A stretch of 64,000 nt of DNA from Trichaptum fuscoviolaceum (GCA_910574455.1 CAJSYZ010000008.1:3722707-3786706); one strand, 5' to 3'. Counted from the first letter of the stretch, positions 45,150-56,396 are shown. Notes: generated from the letters alone by a model not told the origin. Numbers and translations are program-made.

Positions 45150-45737
45150 CGCGGGTCGTTGGCGGCGGGACTAGGAATGATGGTGTCTTTGCGAATATCC
45201 CTGCAAAATTGACTTTCCCGGGTCCATCGCGGAAGGTGCGCCTATTTTGCTGCATTAACAGATTGCTTCTTTACTTTGTAGTCTAATGCAATTGTTTCAG
45301 CTACTTTTGCATCCCATCATAATAGAAGACGACATCTATGTTATGCCGGAGGAGACACAGAAGGATGCACCACCATTGTACTCCGCTGCTCAGGCGGATG
45401 CTGTCCCGCCGTACTGGGAGACGTCAGTCCATGCGCGCATTCGTTCTTATCACCGGGAATGAGGCTTCCAGGCGAGCTCCCGATTGATGGTCTTGCAATG
45501 GGCATGCTCTTCTCATTTGCTTGGAACATGCTCGTTTTTATTTCCTTCCAATTCGTGGGCTTTCTCATTACTTACCTCTTGCATACTACACATACATCTC
45601 ACGTCCCAGCCGCAGTAGGCCGTGAGATTAAGAGACAGCTGCGTGGTGGTATCATGCCATCTCTAAGAGCTGCGAGGGTAAGAGCTGCACCTTGTTCACA
45701 TTTGTCAGAGAAAGTGGTTGTTAAGACTACGGAATAA
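45150..45737 (+). pseudogene. Bsd2/Ndfip-like fragment in E11, PY motifs preserved
   Basis: This copy keeps the region that is broken in E2, E9 and E12. It reads EDDIYVMPEETQKDAPPLYS and AVPPYWETSV, with the two PPxY motifs (PPLY, PPYW-type) used by this family to bind WW domains of Nedd4/Rsp5 ligases. A frame break follows (about 45435), then PGELPIDGLAMGMLFSFAW and LITYLLHTTH. From about 45597 it runs into unrelated sequence also present in E5 (SHVPAAVGREI-like), a cargo fusion. Confidence 0.7.
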
Positions 45738-45831
45738 AGTAAATGACAGCAATAGACTTCTGTATGTATGTAAAAAAGATAACACTTCCTTCATGCCCAT
45801 CTCTGGGTAGCGGGCTCTGCTGTGAGGAACT

Positions 45832-46661
45832 TGTCGAGATCCCAGGCCCCTTTTCTCATTTCCCGCACTTTCCCGCCAAGGATCCCGACATGAGCAGACA
45901 ATCCCGCGGGGAGAATCCCGCCATTGGATTCCCCGCGCGAAACCCCTTTCCCGACTCGCACGATCCCCCGCAAGATCCCCCGCTCACGTGACCTATCCCG
46001 CACCACCGTCCCGACCACCATGCACGCATACACACATTCATTTACGACGACCCGCCACGGCACACGTACATTCACTTATCAACATACGCTCATTAATCCG
46101 TTAGTACCTCAAGAGGACGACCTGCAACAGTCTGGCATACCTAGTCTGGCTAGTCGCGGCCCCGGACCGGACGCTGACGTCCACGGACAGGCCGTAGCCA
46201 TCTGGAGAGACGGGATAGACATGCCTAGCAGTGCGGTCGTAGCATGTATCGTTTGTAGTAGATAGGTGCGCATTGCGCAAGGACACTTAGCGTAGATTAA
46301 CTATACAGTCTTTACGAAGTAGATAAATAGCTGTAGGCATCGTAAGGAGCACCCCACTTTTGACCTCTTGTGGAGTGCTTCCTTAGGTGCGATCTCTCTC
46401 TTTTCTCCTGTGTAGTTAGTTGCGCAATACTTACTTGTGGAGTGCTTCCTTAGGGATCCGCTTACTTGACGTTCAAAGCAGTGAAGAGTCCTAGCTGGCC
46501 TTGAGAATCCCGCGACGCGCCTGGATAGAATCCCGCGCGTTTCCCGCCTGAATTCCCACGCTCGTTCCCAGTCGCGAATCCAGATTCCCGAACGCGGGTT
46601 CTTGTCGCGAATTCCAGTTTCCCGAAACTGTTTCCCGCTACAATTCCCGACGGTCGTAACA
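45832..46661 (+). repeat. 5' LTR of the chromovirus
   Basis: 830 bp, TGTCGAG to CGTAACA. It is rich in TCCCG/CCCGC words. A primer-binding site just downstream (from 46662, TTAGGTCAAAAGTCC) does not match a tRNA 3' end that I recognise. Confidence 0.95.
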
Positions 46662-46750
46662 TTAGGTCAAAAGTCCTGGCTCACCGCCGCTCGGACTCGA
46701 CACCCTCACGCTCTTTACTTCTACCCCCGCACCCGTACCGCCGACCCGCG

Positions 46751-47959
46751 ATGTCGTCCCACCAGGAATGGGGAGGACTCGCAGATACCTTCGCTTTCCC
46801 GTCCCCTAGCTCCTCGATGGAGGAAGACAAACTCCAGCCCATCCTTGATCGCCTCGACACCCTCGAAAAGCGCTACTCCAAGCTAGTCAACGAACACAAT
46901 CAGGTCCAGAACACAGTCGCCCAGCTCAAGCACGCCAACCAGGCGTTAGAAGCCCAAATCGCGAGTCAGCCCGCCTCCCCGTCTGGGGGCGGAGCCGGGC
47001 TCAAGATGAAGCTTCCCGACACCTTCGAAGGCGAACGAGCCAAGCTGGAGAACTGGATTCACCAGATTAAGCTCTACCTGTTCGGACAACATCCGGGACT
47101 AGACGAAACCCGCAAGGTCGCATTTGCTCTGATGCTACTGCGGGGGCCGGCGCAAGACTGGGCACGACCCATTCTAGATCGACTCCAGGACATCCCGACA
47201 CCGCCAGAAGCCGCCAGCCTGGAGGCCCTGTTCGCCGCCCTTCGCGCCTCTTACGGGGAAATCGATGCAGACAAAGCCGCAGCCGACAAGCTGATGCGCC
47301 TACGCCAGACAGGAACGGTCGCCGAGTTTGCGTCGCAATTCCGTGCCCTCCAAGCCCTCACCGGGTGGCCCAAGGACGCAACGACGGATGTCATCTACCT
47401 CGACATGTTCCGGAAGGGACTCAAAGACCAGGTTCGCCAGCACATCGCCAGCACAGAGGCGAAGGATATGAAATTCGATGCCTACGTCAACTGGGTTTCC
47501 GAGACGGACGAGAAGCTAAGGCTCGCACACGCCTATGGACCAGCATCAAAGCCAGCGGCTACGCCCCGAAGCAATCCCGGCACCACTAGTTCAGCTCCGC
47601 GTACGATCCCGACTGCGGGCGCAAGCTCGACGAAGGATCCCAACGCAATGGAGATTGACAGGGTGCGCCGGGAGCGCAGGAGTAAGGGACTATGCTACTA
47701 CTGCGGAGAGAAAGACCATTTGGTGAGCGATTGCCCAACGCGACCGCCATCCCGAAACCTAAAGGCGACGAAATCCACGTCCCCGTCGAGCCCATCGCCC
47801 CCCGCGCTCCAGTCGTTCGAAGAAACGCTCAAACGTATGGCGGAACAGTACGTCCAGAATGTGCAGCAGTCCGTGCTACAGAACGCATTCGCCGCCATGA
47901 CGCCCGCCGCCAAGAACGTTCACAATCCCGAAGCCCCGCCCCCAGCGGATTTTCAGTAG
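46751..47959 (+). CDS. gag: Gag polyprotein of the chromovirus
   Basis: 402 aa, starting at an ATG 90 bp after the 5' LTR. Residues about 22-70 form a Leu/Gln-rich coiled coil ([18 protein letters not shown]). Residues about 88-260 are the retrotransposon capsid domain ([20 protein letters not shown] through [11 protein letters not shown]). A Ser/Pro/Thr linker leads to one CCHC zinc knuckle (C315-x2-C318-x4-H323-x4-C328) for RNA packaging. The last about 90 codons overlap the pol frame, which lies in the -1 phase. The frame is intact. Confidence 0.9.
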   Translation: MSSHQEWGGLADTFAFPSPSSSMEEDKLQPILDRLDTLEKRYSKLVNEHNQVQNTVAQLKHANQALEAQIASQPASPSGGGAGLKMKLPDTFEGERAKLENWIHQIKLYLFGQHPGLDETRKVAFALMLLRGPAQDWARPILDRLQDIPTPPEAASLEALFAALRASYGEIDADKAAADKLMRLRQTGTVAEFASQFRALQALTGWPKDATTDVIYLDMFRKGLKDQVRQHIASTEAKDMKFDAYVNWVSETDEKLRLAHAYGPASKPAATPRSNPGTTSSAPRTIPTAGASSTKDPNAMEIDRVRRERRSKGLCYYCGEKDHLVSDCPTRPPSRNLKATKSTSPSSPSPPALQSFEETLKRMAEQYVQNVQQSVLQNAFAAMTPAAKNVHNPEAPPPADFQ

Positions 47960-50900
47960 GGTCGTATTGCTCAGTCGCGCCCTATACGACCCAACCGCCC
48001 TTGTGGCCGAAGAACTCTCTTAATAATGGTCCCTTGTATTTAACCATCTCTACAATAGACCGTCGTCTTCGACGACATTTGAAGTTCCCGGTACAGGTTA
48101 GCGACGGAAAGACGGATGCCTTAGCCACAGTAATGTTAGACAGCGGTGCGTCGGGAACTTTCATAAATTCCCGCTACGTTTCGCGACACGGACTCCAGAC
48201 CCGAGACTTGGTAATCCCGATACTTTTGCGAAACGCAGACAATTCCCCGAACGCGATTGGACGCATCACCAAGGAAGTAGTCCTCAACGTCGAGATGAAG
48301 GGACACTTAGAACAGTTGACCATGGCCGTCGCGGATATTGGCGACGACGATATTATCATGGGGATCGACTGGTTGCGGCACCATAACCCAACCATTGACT
48401 GGACCAACGATGTGGTCGATCTCAACCGCTGCCCGCCCCAGTGTGACAACCAGCAACGCCTGGTCCCGCTTCCCCGCCTCGCCATAGCAGAAGAAGTCGA
48501 GACCCCCTGGGGGCCCGACAGGACCCAGGCCGAATGGGAAGCTGTCCCACCGGGATTTCGGTACTCAGAAAAATATTGGGACCAGTACCACGACGCCGAA
48601 TCCTACTTCGTCACGGCGGACGACCATTTCGCGTACAAAATTGCCGCCTCGTACACCCACTCCCAGGCCATCGCTGAGAAGTCTGCGGTGAAGGAAGGCG
48701 AGAAAACCTTCGAAGAACTAGTTCCCCCCGAATTCCGTGAGTTTGCCGACGTTTTCTCGAAAGTTGAATCCGAAAGGCTTCCACTGCGCAAGCCGTATGA
48801 CCACGCCATAGATTTAGAACCCGGGAAGGTTCCCCCGTACAGCAAAATCTATCCCTTGGCCCCAGCCGAACGCGATGCCCTTCGCGAATTCGTTGACGAA
48901 AACCTGCGCAAGGGGTACATACGACCTTCGAAATCCCCTGCAGCGGCTCCCGTCTTCTTTATCAAGAAAAAGGATGGAACCTTGCGCATGGTAGTCGATT
49001 ACCGACGACTGAACGACATCACGGTCAAGAATCGATACCCGCTTCCCCTCACGATGGAAACTCGTAGACGCGCTGCAAAAGGCGAAAGTTTTCACGACTC
49101 TAGATTTACGATGGGGCTACCACAATGTGCGACTGAAGCAAGGCGACGAGTGGAAGGCTGCATTTCGGACTCAGGCAGGACATTTCGAACCAACGGTGAT
49201 GACATTCGGGCTCACGAATGCCCCAGCAACCTTCCAGCACATGATGAACGATATCTTCAAAGACCTCATTGGAGTATACGTGATCATCTATCTTGACGAC
49301 TTGCTAATCTTTTCCGAAGATGAATCGCAGCACGATGAACACGTACGGGAAGTCCTTAAACGGCTACGCGAAAACGACTTGTTCTGCAAACCCGAAAAGT
49401 GCAAATTCAAACAGACTTCCGTCGAGTATCTCGGGATGATTATTTCGCAGGGAAAGGTGGCGATGGATCCCGCCAAGGTACAGGCGGTCCTCGACTGGCC
49501 TACCCCGAAAAAGGTGAAAGACATTCAAGCCTTCCTCGGGTTCGCGAATTTCTATCGACGCTTCATTCGGGATTTCTCGCACATCGTCAAACCGCTCACG
49601 ACGCTGCTGAAGAAGGACGTTCGCTGGGCCTGGACAGAAAACCAGCAGTTCGCTTTCGACTATCTCAAGCGCATGTTCACGACCGCCCCCGTCCTGATGA
49701 TGCCAGACATGTCGCGACAATTCATCGTGGAATGCGACGCCTCTGATTTCGCGACCGGCGCGGTCTTGTCCCAGGAAGGCGACGACGGGCTGATACATCC
49801 GGTCGCCTTTTTCTCGAAGTCCCTCAACGATGCGGAACGCAACTACGAGATTTATGACAAGGAGCTACTCGCGATTATTAGAGCTCTTGACGAGTGGCGA
49901 CATTATCTCGAAGGTGCGAGTCATAAACTCGATATCGTGTCTGACCACAAGAATCTGCTATATTTCTCTGAATCCCGAACGCTGACGCGACGCCAAGCCC
50001 GGTGGAGTCTGTTCCTCACTCGCTTCGATTTTACGATTCGCCATCGCCCAGGGCGACTCGGGGGCAAACCCGACGCCATGTCACGACGCGTCGATCTTCA
50101 ACCCGAAGGCGAAGACAACACGGGACGGACCCTCTTGACCCCCGAAATGTTTCGACTAAAGGCAATTCGTCGGGGAATGACGCAGGTACACGGGGATCAG
50201 GCCCTCCTACGACGCATTCGTAAGTCAGATCAGTATGAAGACGAACTGGTGGACGCAATCGAGTTGGTCAAGTCCAAGGCGCCTCGAGTCCTGACCAAGG
50301 AACTTGAGGACTGGAGCACCGAGGAAGGCCTCATCCTGTACCAGGGTAAGGTTTACGTCCCGAAAGACGAGACCATTCGCCGGGATGTGGTGAAGACTTA
50401 CCACGACAGTCTCCCTGCCGGACATCCTGGACGTTGGAAAACGTTTGAGATGGTAAGCCGCAACTACTGGTGGCCCGGGATGTCTAACTTCGTAGAACGA
50501 TACGTTTCGGGATGCGATACCTGTGCACGCACGAAGAACCGATCCCAACGCCCGGTAGGACTCCTGCAACCGAACGAAATCCCGCAGGGCCCCTGGCAGG
50601 CGATTTCGTGCGATTTCATCACCCAGCTCCCCCGATCTGAGGATTACGACGCAATTTTCGTGGTGGTCGACCGTCTCACCAAGCAAGCGCATTTTATCCC
50701 GACCACGTCTGATGTCGATGCACCGGAAACCGCAGAACTCTTCCTGCAACACGTCTGGAAGCTGCACGGAACCCCCCGCCAGATCATATCCGACCGCGGA
50801 CCACAGTTTGTCGCGCAGTTCATGAAAGCCCTTTTTTCCCGACTCGGTATCAAGGGTACCACGTCGACTGCGTATCACCCGCAGACGGATGGGCAAACCG

Positions 50901-51892
50901 AAAGGGTAAACCAAGAGCTGGAACAATATTTACGGGCTTTCATCGATACACGACAAGAAAACTGGGCCGGATTACTCCCGATGGCAGAGTTCGCGCACAA
51001 CACGAAAGCGCACGCGGCAACACGACAATCCCCGTTCGCGCTCGTCTACGGCTACAATCCCGAATTCACGATTGCCCCGAGCGACGGCCTGTCCACGGTC
51101 CCCGCCGCGGACGCACGACTACAGGAGCTTCAGCAGGCACAGGAAGAGGCAAGAGCGGCTTTGGAGGTTGCGGCAGAGCGCATGAAGCAGCACTACGATC
51201 AGGCCAGGAACGAGGCCCCGCAGTACGCAGTCGGGGATAAAGTATGGCTCGAGGCAACGAACGTTCGGCGACCGGGAGCGCGCAAATTATTACCGAAACG
51301 ACTAGGGCCGTATAAAGTGAAGGCAAAGCTAAGTGACCTCACCTACGAACTCGAACTCCCCGCGTCGCTGAAGATTCATCCCGTATTTCACGTATCGCTG
51401 CTCTCGCCATACCACGAAGACGACATTCCCGGTCGAACGCAACCCCCGCCGCCCCCAGTCGAAGTAGAAGGAGATCTGGAATACGAGGTGGAAGAGGTAC
51501 TGGACGCTAGACGGTTTAGACGGAGGTTTGAATATTTGGTACGATGGAAGGGATATTCGAGCGCGGAAGATACATGGATTCCCGCAAAGGATATGGGTAA
51601 TGCAAAGGCTAAAATTCGCAGTTTCTATCGAAAACACCCGGACGCCCCTCGAGAAGTCAACGCTATCGAGCTCTGTGACCTGAGCAAGATTCAAGCTTGG
51701 CGCCCCGGAGTTGCGCCTTTGGAGGGGGGTAATGTCGAGATCCCAGGCCCCTTTTCTCATTTCCCGCACTTTCCCGCCAAGGATCCCGACATGAGCAGAC
51801 AATCCCGCGGGGAGAATCCCGCCATTGGATTCCCCGCGCGAAACCCCTTTCCCGACTCGCACGATCCCCCGCAAGATCCCCCGCTCACGTGA
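47692..51892 (+). pseudogene. pol: Pol polyprotein of the chromovirus, one frameshift
   Basis: The frame opens inside gag in the -1 phase, as expected for translational frameshifting. It carries an aspartic protease (DSGA at about residue 150 of this frame), then the start of reverse transcriptase ([18 protein letters not shown]). At the AAA run 49058-49060 an extra base moves the frame, and the open frame continues from about 49061 to 51892. There it has the YLDD active site (49289-49300), RNase H (ECDASDFATGAVLSQ, about 49735), an integrase HHCC finger and D,D-E core (about 50410-50930), and a chromodomain (EVEEVLDARRFRRRFEYLVR on to WIPAKD, 51485-51600). The frame runs 160 bp into the 3' LTR. 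The lesion may be real or a homopolymer error. Confidence 0.85.
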
Positions 51893-52561
51893 CCTATCCC
51901 GCACCACCGTCCCGACCACCATGCACGCATACACACATTCATTTACGACGACCCGCCACGGCACACGTACATTCACTTATCAACATACGCTCATTAATCC
52001 GTTAGTACCTCAAGAGGACGACCTGCAACAGTCTGGCATACCTAGTCTGGCTAGTCGCGGCCCCGGACCGGACGCTGACGTCCACGGACAGGCCGTAGCC
52101 ATCTGGAGAGACGGGATAGACATGCCTAGCAGTGCGGTCGTAGCATGTATCGTTTGTAGTAGATAGGTGCGCATTGCGCAAGGACACTTAGCGTAGATTA
52201 ACTATACAGTCTTTACGAAGTAGATAAATAGCTGTAGGCATCGTAAGGAGCACCCCACTTTTGACCTCTTGTGGAGTGCTTCCTTAGGTGCGATCTCTCT
52301 CTTTTCTCCTGTGTAGTTAGTTGCGCAATACTTACTTGTGGAGTGCTTCCTTAGGGATCCGCTTACTTGACGTTCAAAGCAGGAAGAGTCCTAGCTGGCC
52401 TTGAGAATCCCGCGACGCGCCTGGATAGAATCCCGCGCGTTTCCCGCCTGAATTCCCACGCTCGTTCCCAGTCGCGAATCCAGATTCCCGAACGCGGGTT
52501 CTTGTCGCGAATTCCAGTTTCCCGAAACTGTTTCCCGCTACAATTCCCGACGGTCGTAACA
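51733..52561 (+). repeat. 3' LTR of the chromovirus
   Basis: 829 bp, preceded by the purine tract GGAGGGGGG (51721-51729). It is the same as the 5' LTR except for a one-base deletion. The pol reading frame ends within it at 51890-51892. Confidence 0.95.
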
Positions 52562-52585
52562 GAACTCACAGCCTCTAACTGCTTG

Positions 52586-54039
52586 TTCCCGCGACCCTTA
52601 GGTCGCTGGGTATTCTTAGGGTATGCAACTGTCTGTTTTTACCGCCAAAACTCATTTGGTCACGTGAAATTGCTTTATTTGGGGGGTTCTTGGATATATA
52701 TGGGCAGATTTCGATATATAAGTCTATTTCACTCACATGACAATGACAAAGATGCGTAAGTTATGTAAAGTAGTGTCTCGGGTAAACCCGAGACCACAGC
52801 TCGCAGTCGTCGCCGTCGTTCAACGCTCGGCATGTTCTCTCTCCCTTGTCTTCTTTGTATGTTGGACTCACATATTGGTACTCCTAACGGCGACGCGCTC
52901 TCCTTCGTCGGAACGGCAAACGGTTCGCAACAGGCCGTCATGGGCTGAAGGTGTCTTGCGTGTATAATTGAACGGAAAGGGCACACCAATTGGCGACGCT
53001 CACTGTACTGCCGACCACGATGACCGACTGACGCCCCTAACGCGATTGCGCACAGTTTTGCGGTGTCCCTCTCCCAACTTTCTGCCATCGGCGTACATGG
53101 ACAAAGTGTACTCACTTGGATGAAGGGCTTCTGAAGGCTGCAAGCCACATGCATACTGGTCCTCCCTGGCCGTATTGCAGGTCGCTTAATTGACGTCGGC
53201 GCGAGGAACGAAGGCAGGTCGTTGGCGGCGGGACTGGGAATGATGGTGTCTTTGCGAATGTCACTGAAAAATAAAGCCTCCCCAGGCTCATAGTGGAAGG
53301 TGCGCCTATTTTGCTGCATCAACAGATTGCTTCTTTACTTTGTAGTCTAACGGGACTGTTTTGGTAACTCTTGCATTCCATATTCAATAGAAGATTGCGT
53401 CCATGTTATGTCGGAGGAGACACAGTAGGATGCACCACCATCGTACACCGCCGCTCAGGCGAATGCTGTTCGCCGCTGTCTCGCCTTACTGGCAACAGTC
53501 CATGCGCCTTCGTCCTTATCACCGGGAATGATGTTTCCAGGCGAGCTTCTGATTGATGGTCTCGCAACGGGCACACTCTTCTCATTTGCTTGGAACATAC
53601 TCATTTCTATTTCCTTCATATTCATGGGCTTTCTCCTTACTTACCTCCTGCATACTACACATGCGGCAAAGCTAGGTGCTCGTGCTGGTCTTGGCTTGAG
53701 GCTGGTTCAACATGGGTTTGCGTTGAGGACGGACAAGGATAACAAAGGCATGGACACGAATGGTGAAGTGAGCATGTGGCGGCTGGGGAAAACAGGACAC
53801 TGTACCTTCACCAACACCGACATTTGATACAGCTGCGGCTGCTGAAAGTTGGGCAGCTACTCACAATGGGACTGTTCCCATGGCAGATGCTTCTGCAGCA
53901 GCAAGAGTATAGTGTATAATACTTCTGTACTGCATGTGTGCTTAAAAATATAATGTTTTTCTTCCTCTCACTCTTGCTTCAACTGCATTCCCGGGTAGCG
54001 GGCTTTGCTGTGAGTTAGCTCACAGCCACTAACTGCTTG
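52586..54039 (+). mobile_element. Helitron-like element E12 (Bsd2/Ndfip cargo)
   Basis: The start hairpin GCGACCCTTAGGTCGC is a third pairing variant. The promoter-like core has its hairpin at 52774-52793. It ends GGGTAGCGGG, GCTGTGAGTTAGCTCACAGC and CACTAACTGCTTG. It is otherwise close to E2 and E9 and abuts E13. Confidence 0.75.
53180..53910 (+). pseudogene. Bsd2/Ndfip-like fragment in E12
   Basis: It has NDGVFANVTEK, PGELLIDGLATGTLFSFAW, FLLTYLLHTTHAAKLGARAG and LRLVQHGFALRTDK text. A small deletion after DTNGEVSMW breaks the frame relative to E2. Stops upstream in the PY region resemble those of E2 and E9. Confidence 0.7.
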
Positions 54040-54625
54040 TTCCCGCTACCCCTAGCGGGTTCTAAAGGCGTACTGATTGTCACTTTTTTCAGTCAAAACC
54101 TTATTTATCACGTGAATGTCATGTGCCTTTAGTCTAGGCCGGCCTTTTGGTAAATACAAAGTGCCGAACTTAGGTTCACTTACAAGTTACTTAAATTGCT
54201 TACAATGGATGCATTAAGTTAATTAAGTTTACTTAAGTCCAATTGATCTCAAATAGCACAGTCTCTGTATCCGGGTTCAAGTTGCGCGAGCGAAGCGAGC
54301 GCGGCGGACAAGGATGCCACACAGATTCATTTTCACATATAATATCTTGTATAAATTATAATCACTAAATTGGTACTTACAAGTTACTTATATTATTCAC
54401 AATGTATGGTCTCTGTGCGACTCGGTGTCCGAGAACGGGGGCGCGAGCAAAGCGAGCGCGCCGGACGAGGACGCGGACGGCCTCCTTTCATTTGCATAAA
54501 AAAGATTCTTATAACTTATAATCATTGTCACATATGTATATATAAGAAATTTATACATTCTAAAATGTAATAGAACTACCCAACATTGGTAGCGGGCTCT
54601 GCTGTGCACCCACAGCGTTCGCAAA
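54040..54625 (+). mobile_element. Short Helitron-like element E13
   Basis: It starts TTCCCGCTACCCCTAGCGGG, in which the terminal hairpin uses a different pairing (CCCGCTA with TAGCGGG). It ends GGTAGCGGG, GCTGTGCACCCACAGC and GTTCGCAA, the same 3' end type as E3. The interior has two diverged direct repeats, each with an ACAAGTTACTTA word and a GCGAGCGAAGCGAGCGCG-like hairpin (about 54179-54305 and 54378-54460). No cargo is recognised. The exact right boundary is uncertain by a few bases. Confidence 0.65.
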
Positions 54626-56396
54626 TAATGTGACTTACTGTAAATCACCGATATTTGTGGATATAGACCATGACTAAAGTGACAGAAGCGCCTACTAGTA
54701 CGAAAGAGAAAGGATAGGAACGTCAAAGTCAGCCCAATATGCATTAGTGCGTCAAAGACATCACTAAGATAATATTAGCTCTATGAAGTATGCTCAGCTA
54801 TCATCCATCCAATACAGCTCTACGCAATAGTGGAAGGTCGCAGGTTGCAAAAATGCTGCGGATCAGTCGGATTCAAATTGTAGTTTCGCACGCTTATTTG
54901 ACCTTATTTGCACACTGGCAACTTGAAGGTTGATGGCTCTTTTAAACTCTCCTTTTCTCACAATCTTGCTACCAGATTACCCAACAGCAACACTACTAAA
55001 TACGTTCATAACCATCAGAAAGCTCCAATGCACCGGAAGCAACATGGATACTGTGTTTCTACGGGCAATCGAGAAGCTTGCTGGACAGCATTATCAACGG
55101 GACTCATTTTTGTGCTGTTCAAGGTTCGGAAAACCCGATTTTTGTCCATAGCTCGTTGATTGCGAGCCCAGAGGTGCGACTGCGGATGATATCAGCTAAA
55201 ATAGATCTGATGAAGCTCTGGCAGATGCTTATGCAGTAATATTGAAGAAACCATTGAATCACTGACTGTTCTTGTTCAAGTTTTTCTCCTCCCGTAAAGC
55301 AATGCCGACTCCCTGGATGCGCTCTACAGTACCGCTCAGCAGCTCATTGATATGCGATTTTCTCTCTGTAAATGCGACTTTACATGCTCGTTGAATTGCG
55401 CCACAGGGCCTCTCACATGCTACTTATTCACCCTACAGACGTGGGTATTGAGGAGACTCCTGAACTGACATCATCAAGCCCATCTTACGTTGGTCAATGT
55501 ACGCTAATGACGGATGGCTCTCCCCCAAGATCGATGGCACGTCAATGCACTCCCGGCTTACCGGTCTCAAGACTTCCAACCAAGTCTCATCCGAAAGTTG
55601 CTCCCCGTTGCGTCGAGACGGGAAACATTTCCCATGGTTCGCTGGGACAGCTAAGAGTCCTTCGATGCTGATTAGCACTGGAGGCCCTATCTTGTCAGAC
55701 AGATTTCCTGTGCTCGGCTTCAATGGTCCATGCCTAGAGTCGCCCTAGACTCTGTCGTATCAAATCCATGATTTGTTCACTCAGGATCGTATATAAATTG
55801 GTGGTCGACGTTGAATTGACCTGTTCTCGCAGAATATCCCCGTGGTCAGCGATGTTGAGGTGTCTTGCGTACTTTTGATATTTCAGTCTCTTTCCCAGAA
55901 TGCTTCAGGTCTGCGCACAGGAACATAATCTGTCTCTCAGATGCGAATAATGGACAAGTTTTGGTCATCAAAACTTCGGCATGTATTCGGACACATAAAT
56001 TTGGGCGTTTATGAAGTATGGCTATGTTTAACCAGGTTCGGAGACGTCGAAAGATGGTGTTCCAGGTAAGTACACAGCCCATTACATTACATTGCTTTCA
56101 TGAATTGACATCTTCTTTGATCCAGGCTATGTCCGCGCTAACCTTCCTGTGCATCAGTACGAGTAGAGTTGGAGCGCACAACATAATGGTGATATATCAG
56201 ATGAACTTTACAACACAGTATAACGTGGGTTATATATATGACATCCTTGTATCATTTCCAGCGAAAGCACGGCCATATGAAACATGCCCATCATCCTTAT
56301 TCCGCATGTTGATGGATTCATATAAAATGGCATCGGTGAACCTTATGTGCCACTTCCACTTCCCGGTTCCAACGGTGCTCAGACTCTTCAGCCTCC
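54626..56396 (+). repeat. Decayed repeated module upstream of family X copy 6
   Basis: It contains the same ordered blocks as the modules before copies 2 and 4 (54889-54960, 55155-55250, 55800-55900, 56010-56200). A short plus-strand frame reads MALLNSPFLTILLPDYPTAT and then TGSNMDTVFLRAIEKLAGQH, but stops follow. Near 56026-56140 an exon-intron-exon layout (NQVRRRRKMVFQ, GTAAGT..CCAG, AMSALTFLCIST) looks plausible. No gene is identified. Confidence 0.45.

Larger units (their letters stand above)
45832..52561 (+). mobile_element. Ty3/Gypsy chromovirus LTR retrotransposon
   Basis: LTRs of 830 and 829 bp begin TG and end CA. A 5-bp duplication GAACT lies at 45827-45831 and 52562-52566. Internal order is gag, protease, reverse transcriptase, RNase H, integrase, chromodomain, which defines a Ty3/Gypsy chromovirus. 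The LTRs appear identical apart from a one-base indel (46482 region, CAGTGAAG against CAGGAAG), so the insertion is very young. A single-base frame break in pol is the only obvious lesion. It sits inside E11. Confidence 0.95.
44618..52585 (+). mobile_element. Helitron-like element E11, split by an LTR retrotransposon
   Basis: The 5' part is 44618-45831 (standard hairpin, then Bsd2 cargo and the GGGTAGCGGG block at about 45807-45816). The last 19 bp resume after the retrotransposon at 52567-52585 (CACAGCCTCTAACTGCTTG). The retrotransposon entered the loop of the 3' terminal hairpin (GCTGTGAGGAACT). Removing it and one GAACT restores a normal element end abutting E12. Confidence 0.8.

Noticed and set aside
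45856..46075. Minus-strand frames in the LTRs (45791-46075 and 51329-51976) as genes
   Set aside because: They are the complement of LTR and pol sequence and show no domain. They repeat only because the LTR is repeated.
46662..46690. A tRNA primer-binding site after the 5' LTR
   Set aside because: The sequence TTAGGTCAAAAGTCC does not match a tRNA 3' end that I can name, and self-priming is possible, so no feature was called.
10332..54625. Treating the CCCGCTACCC / GGGTAGCGGG pair as ordinary TIRs of a cut-and-paste transposon
   Set aside because: The 3' match lies about 40 bp inside the end, no target duplication is found at the empty sites, and the pair is not maintained in E3, E10 and E12 while local hairpins are.
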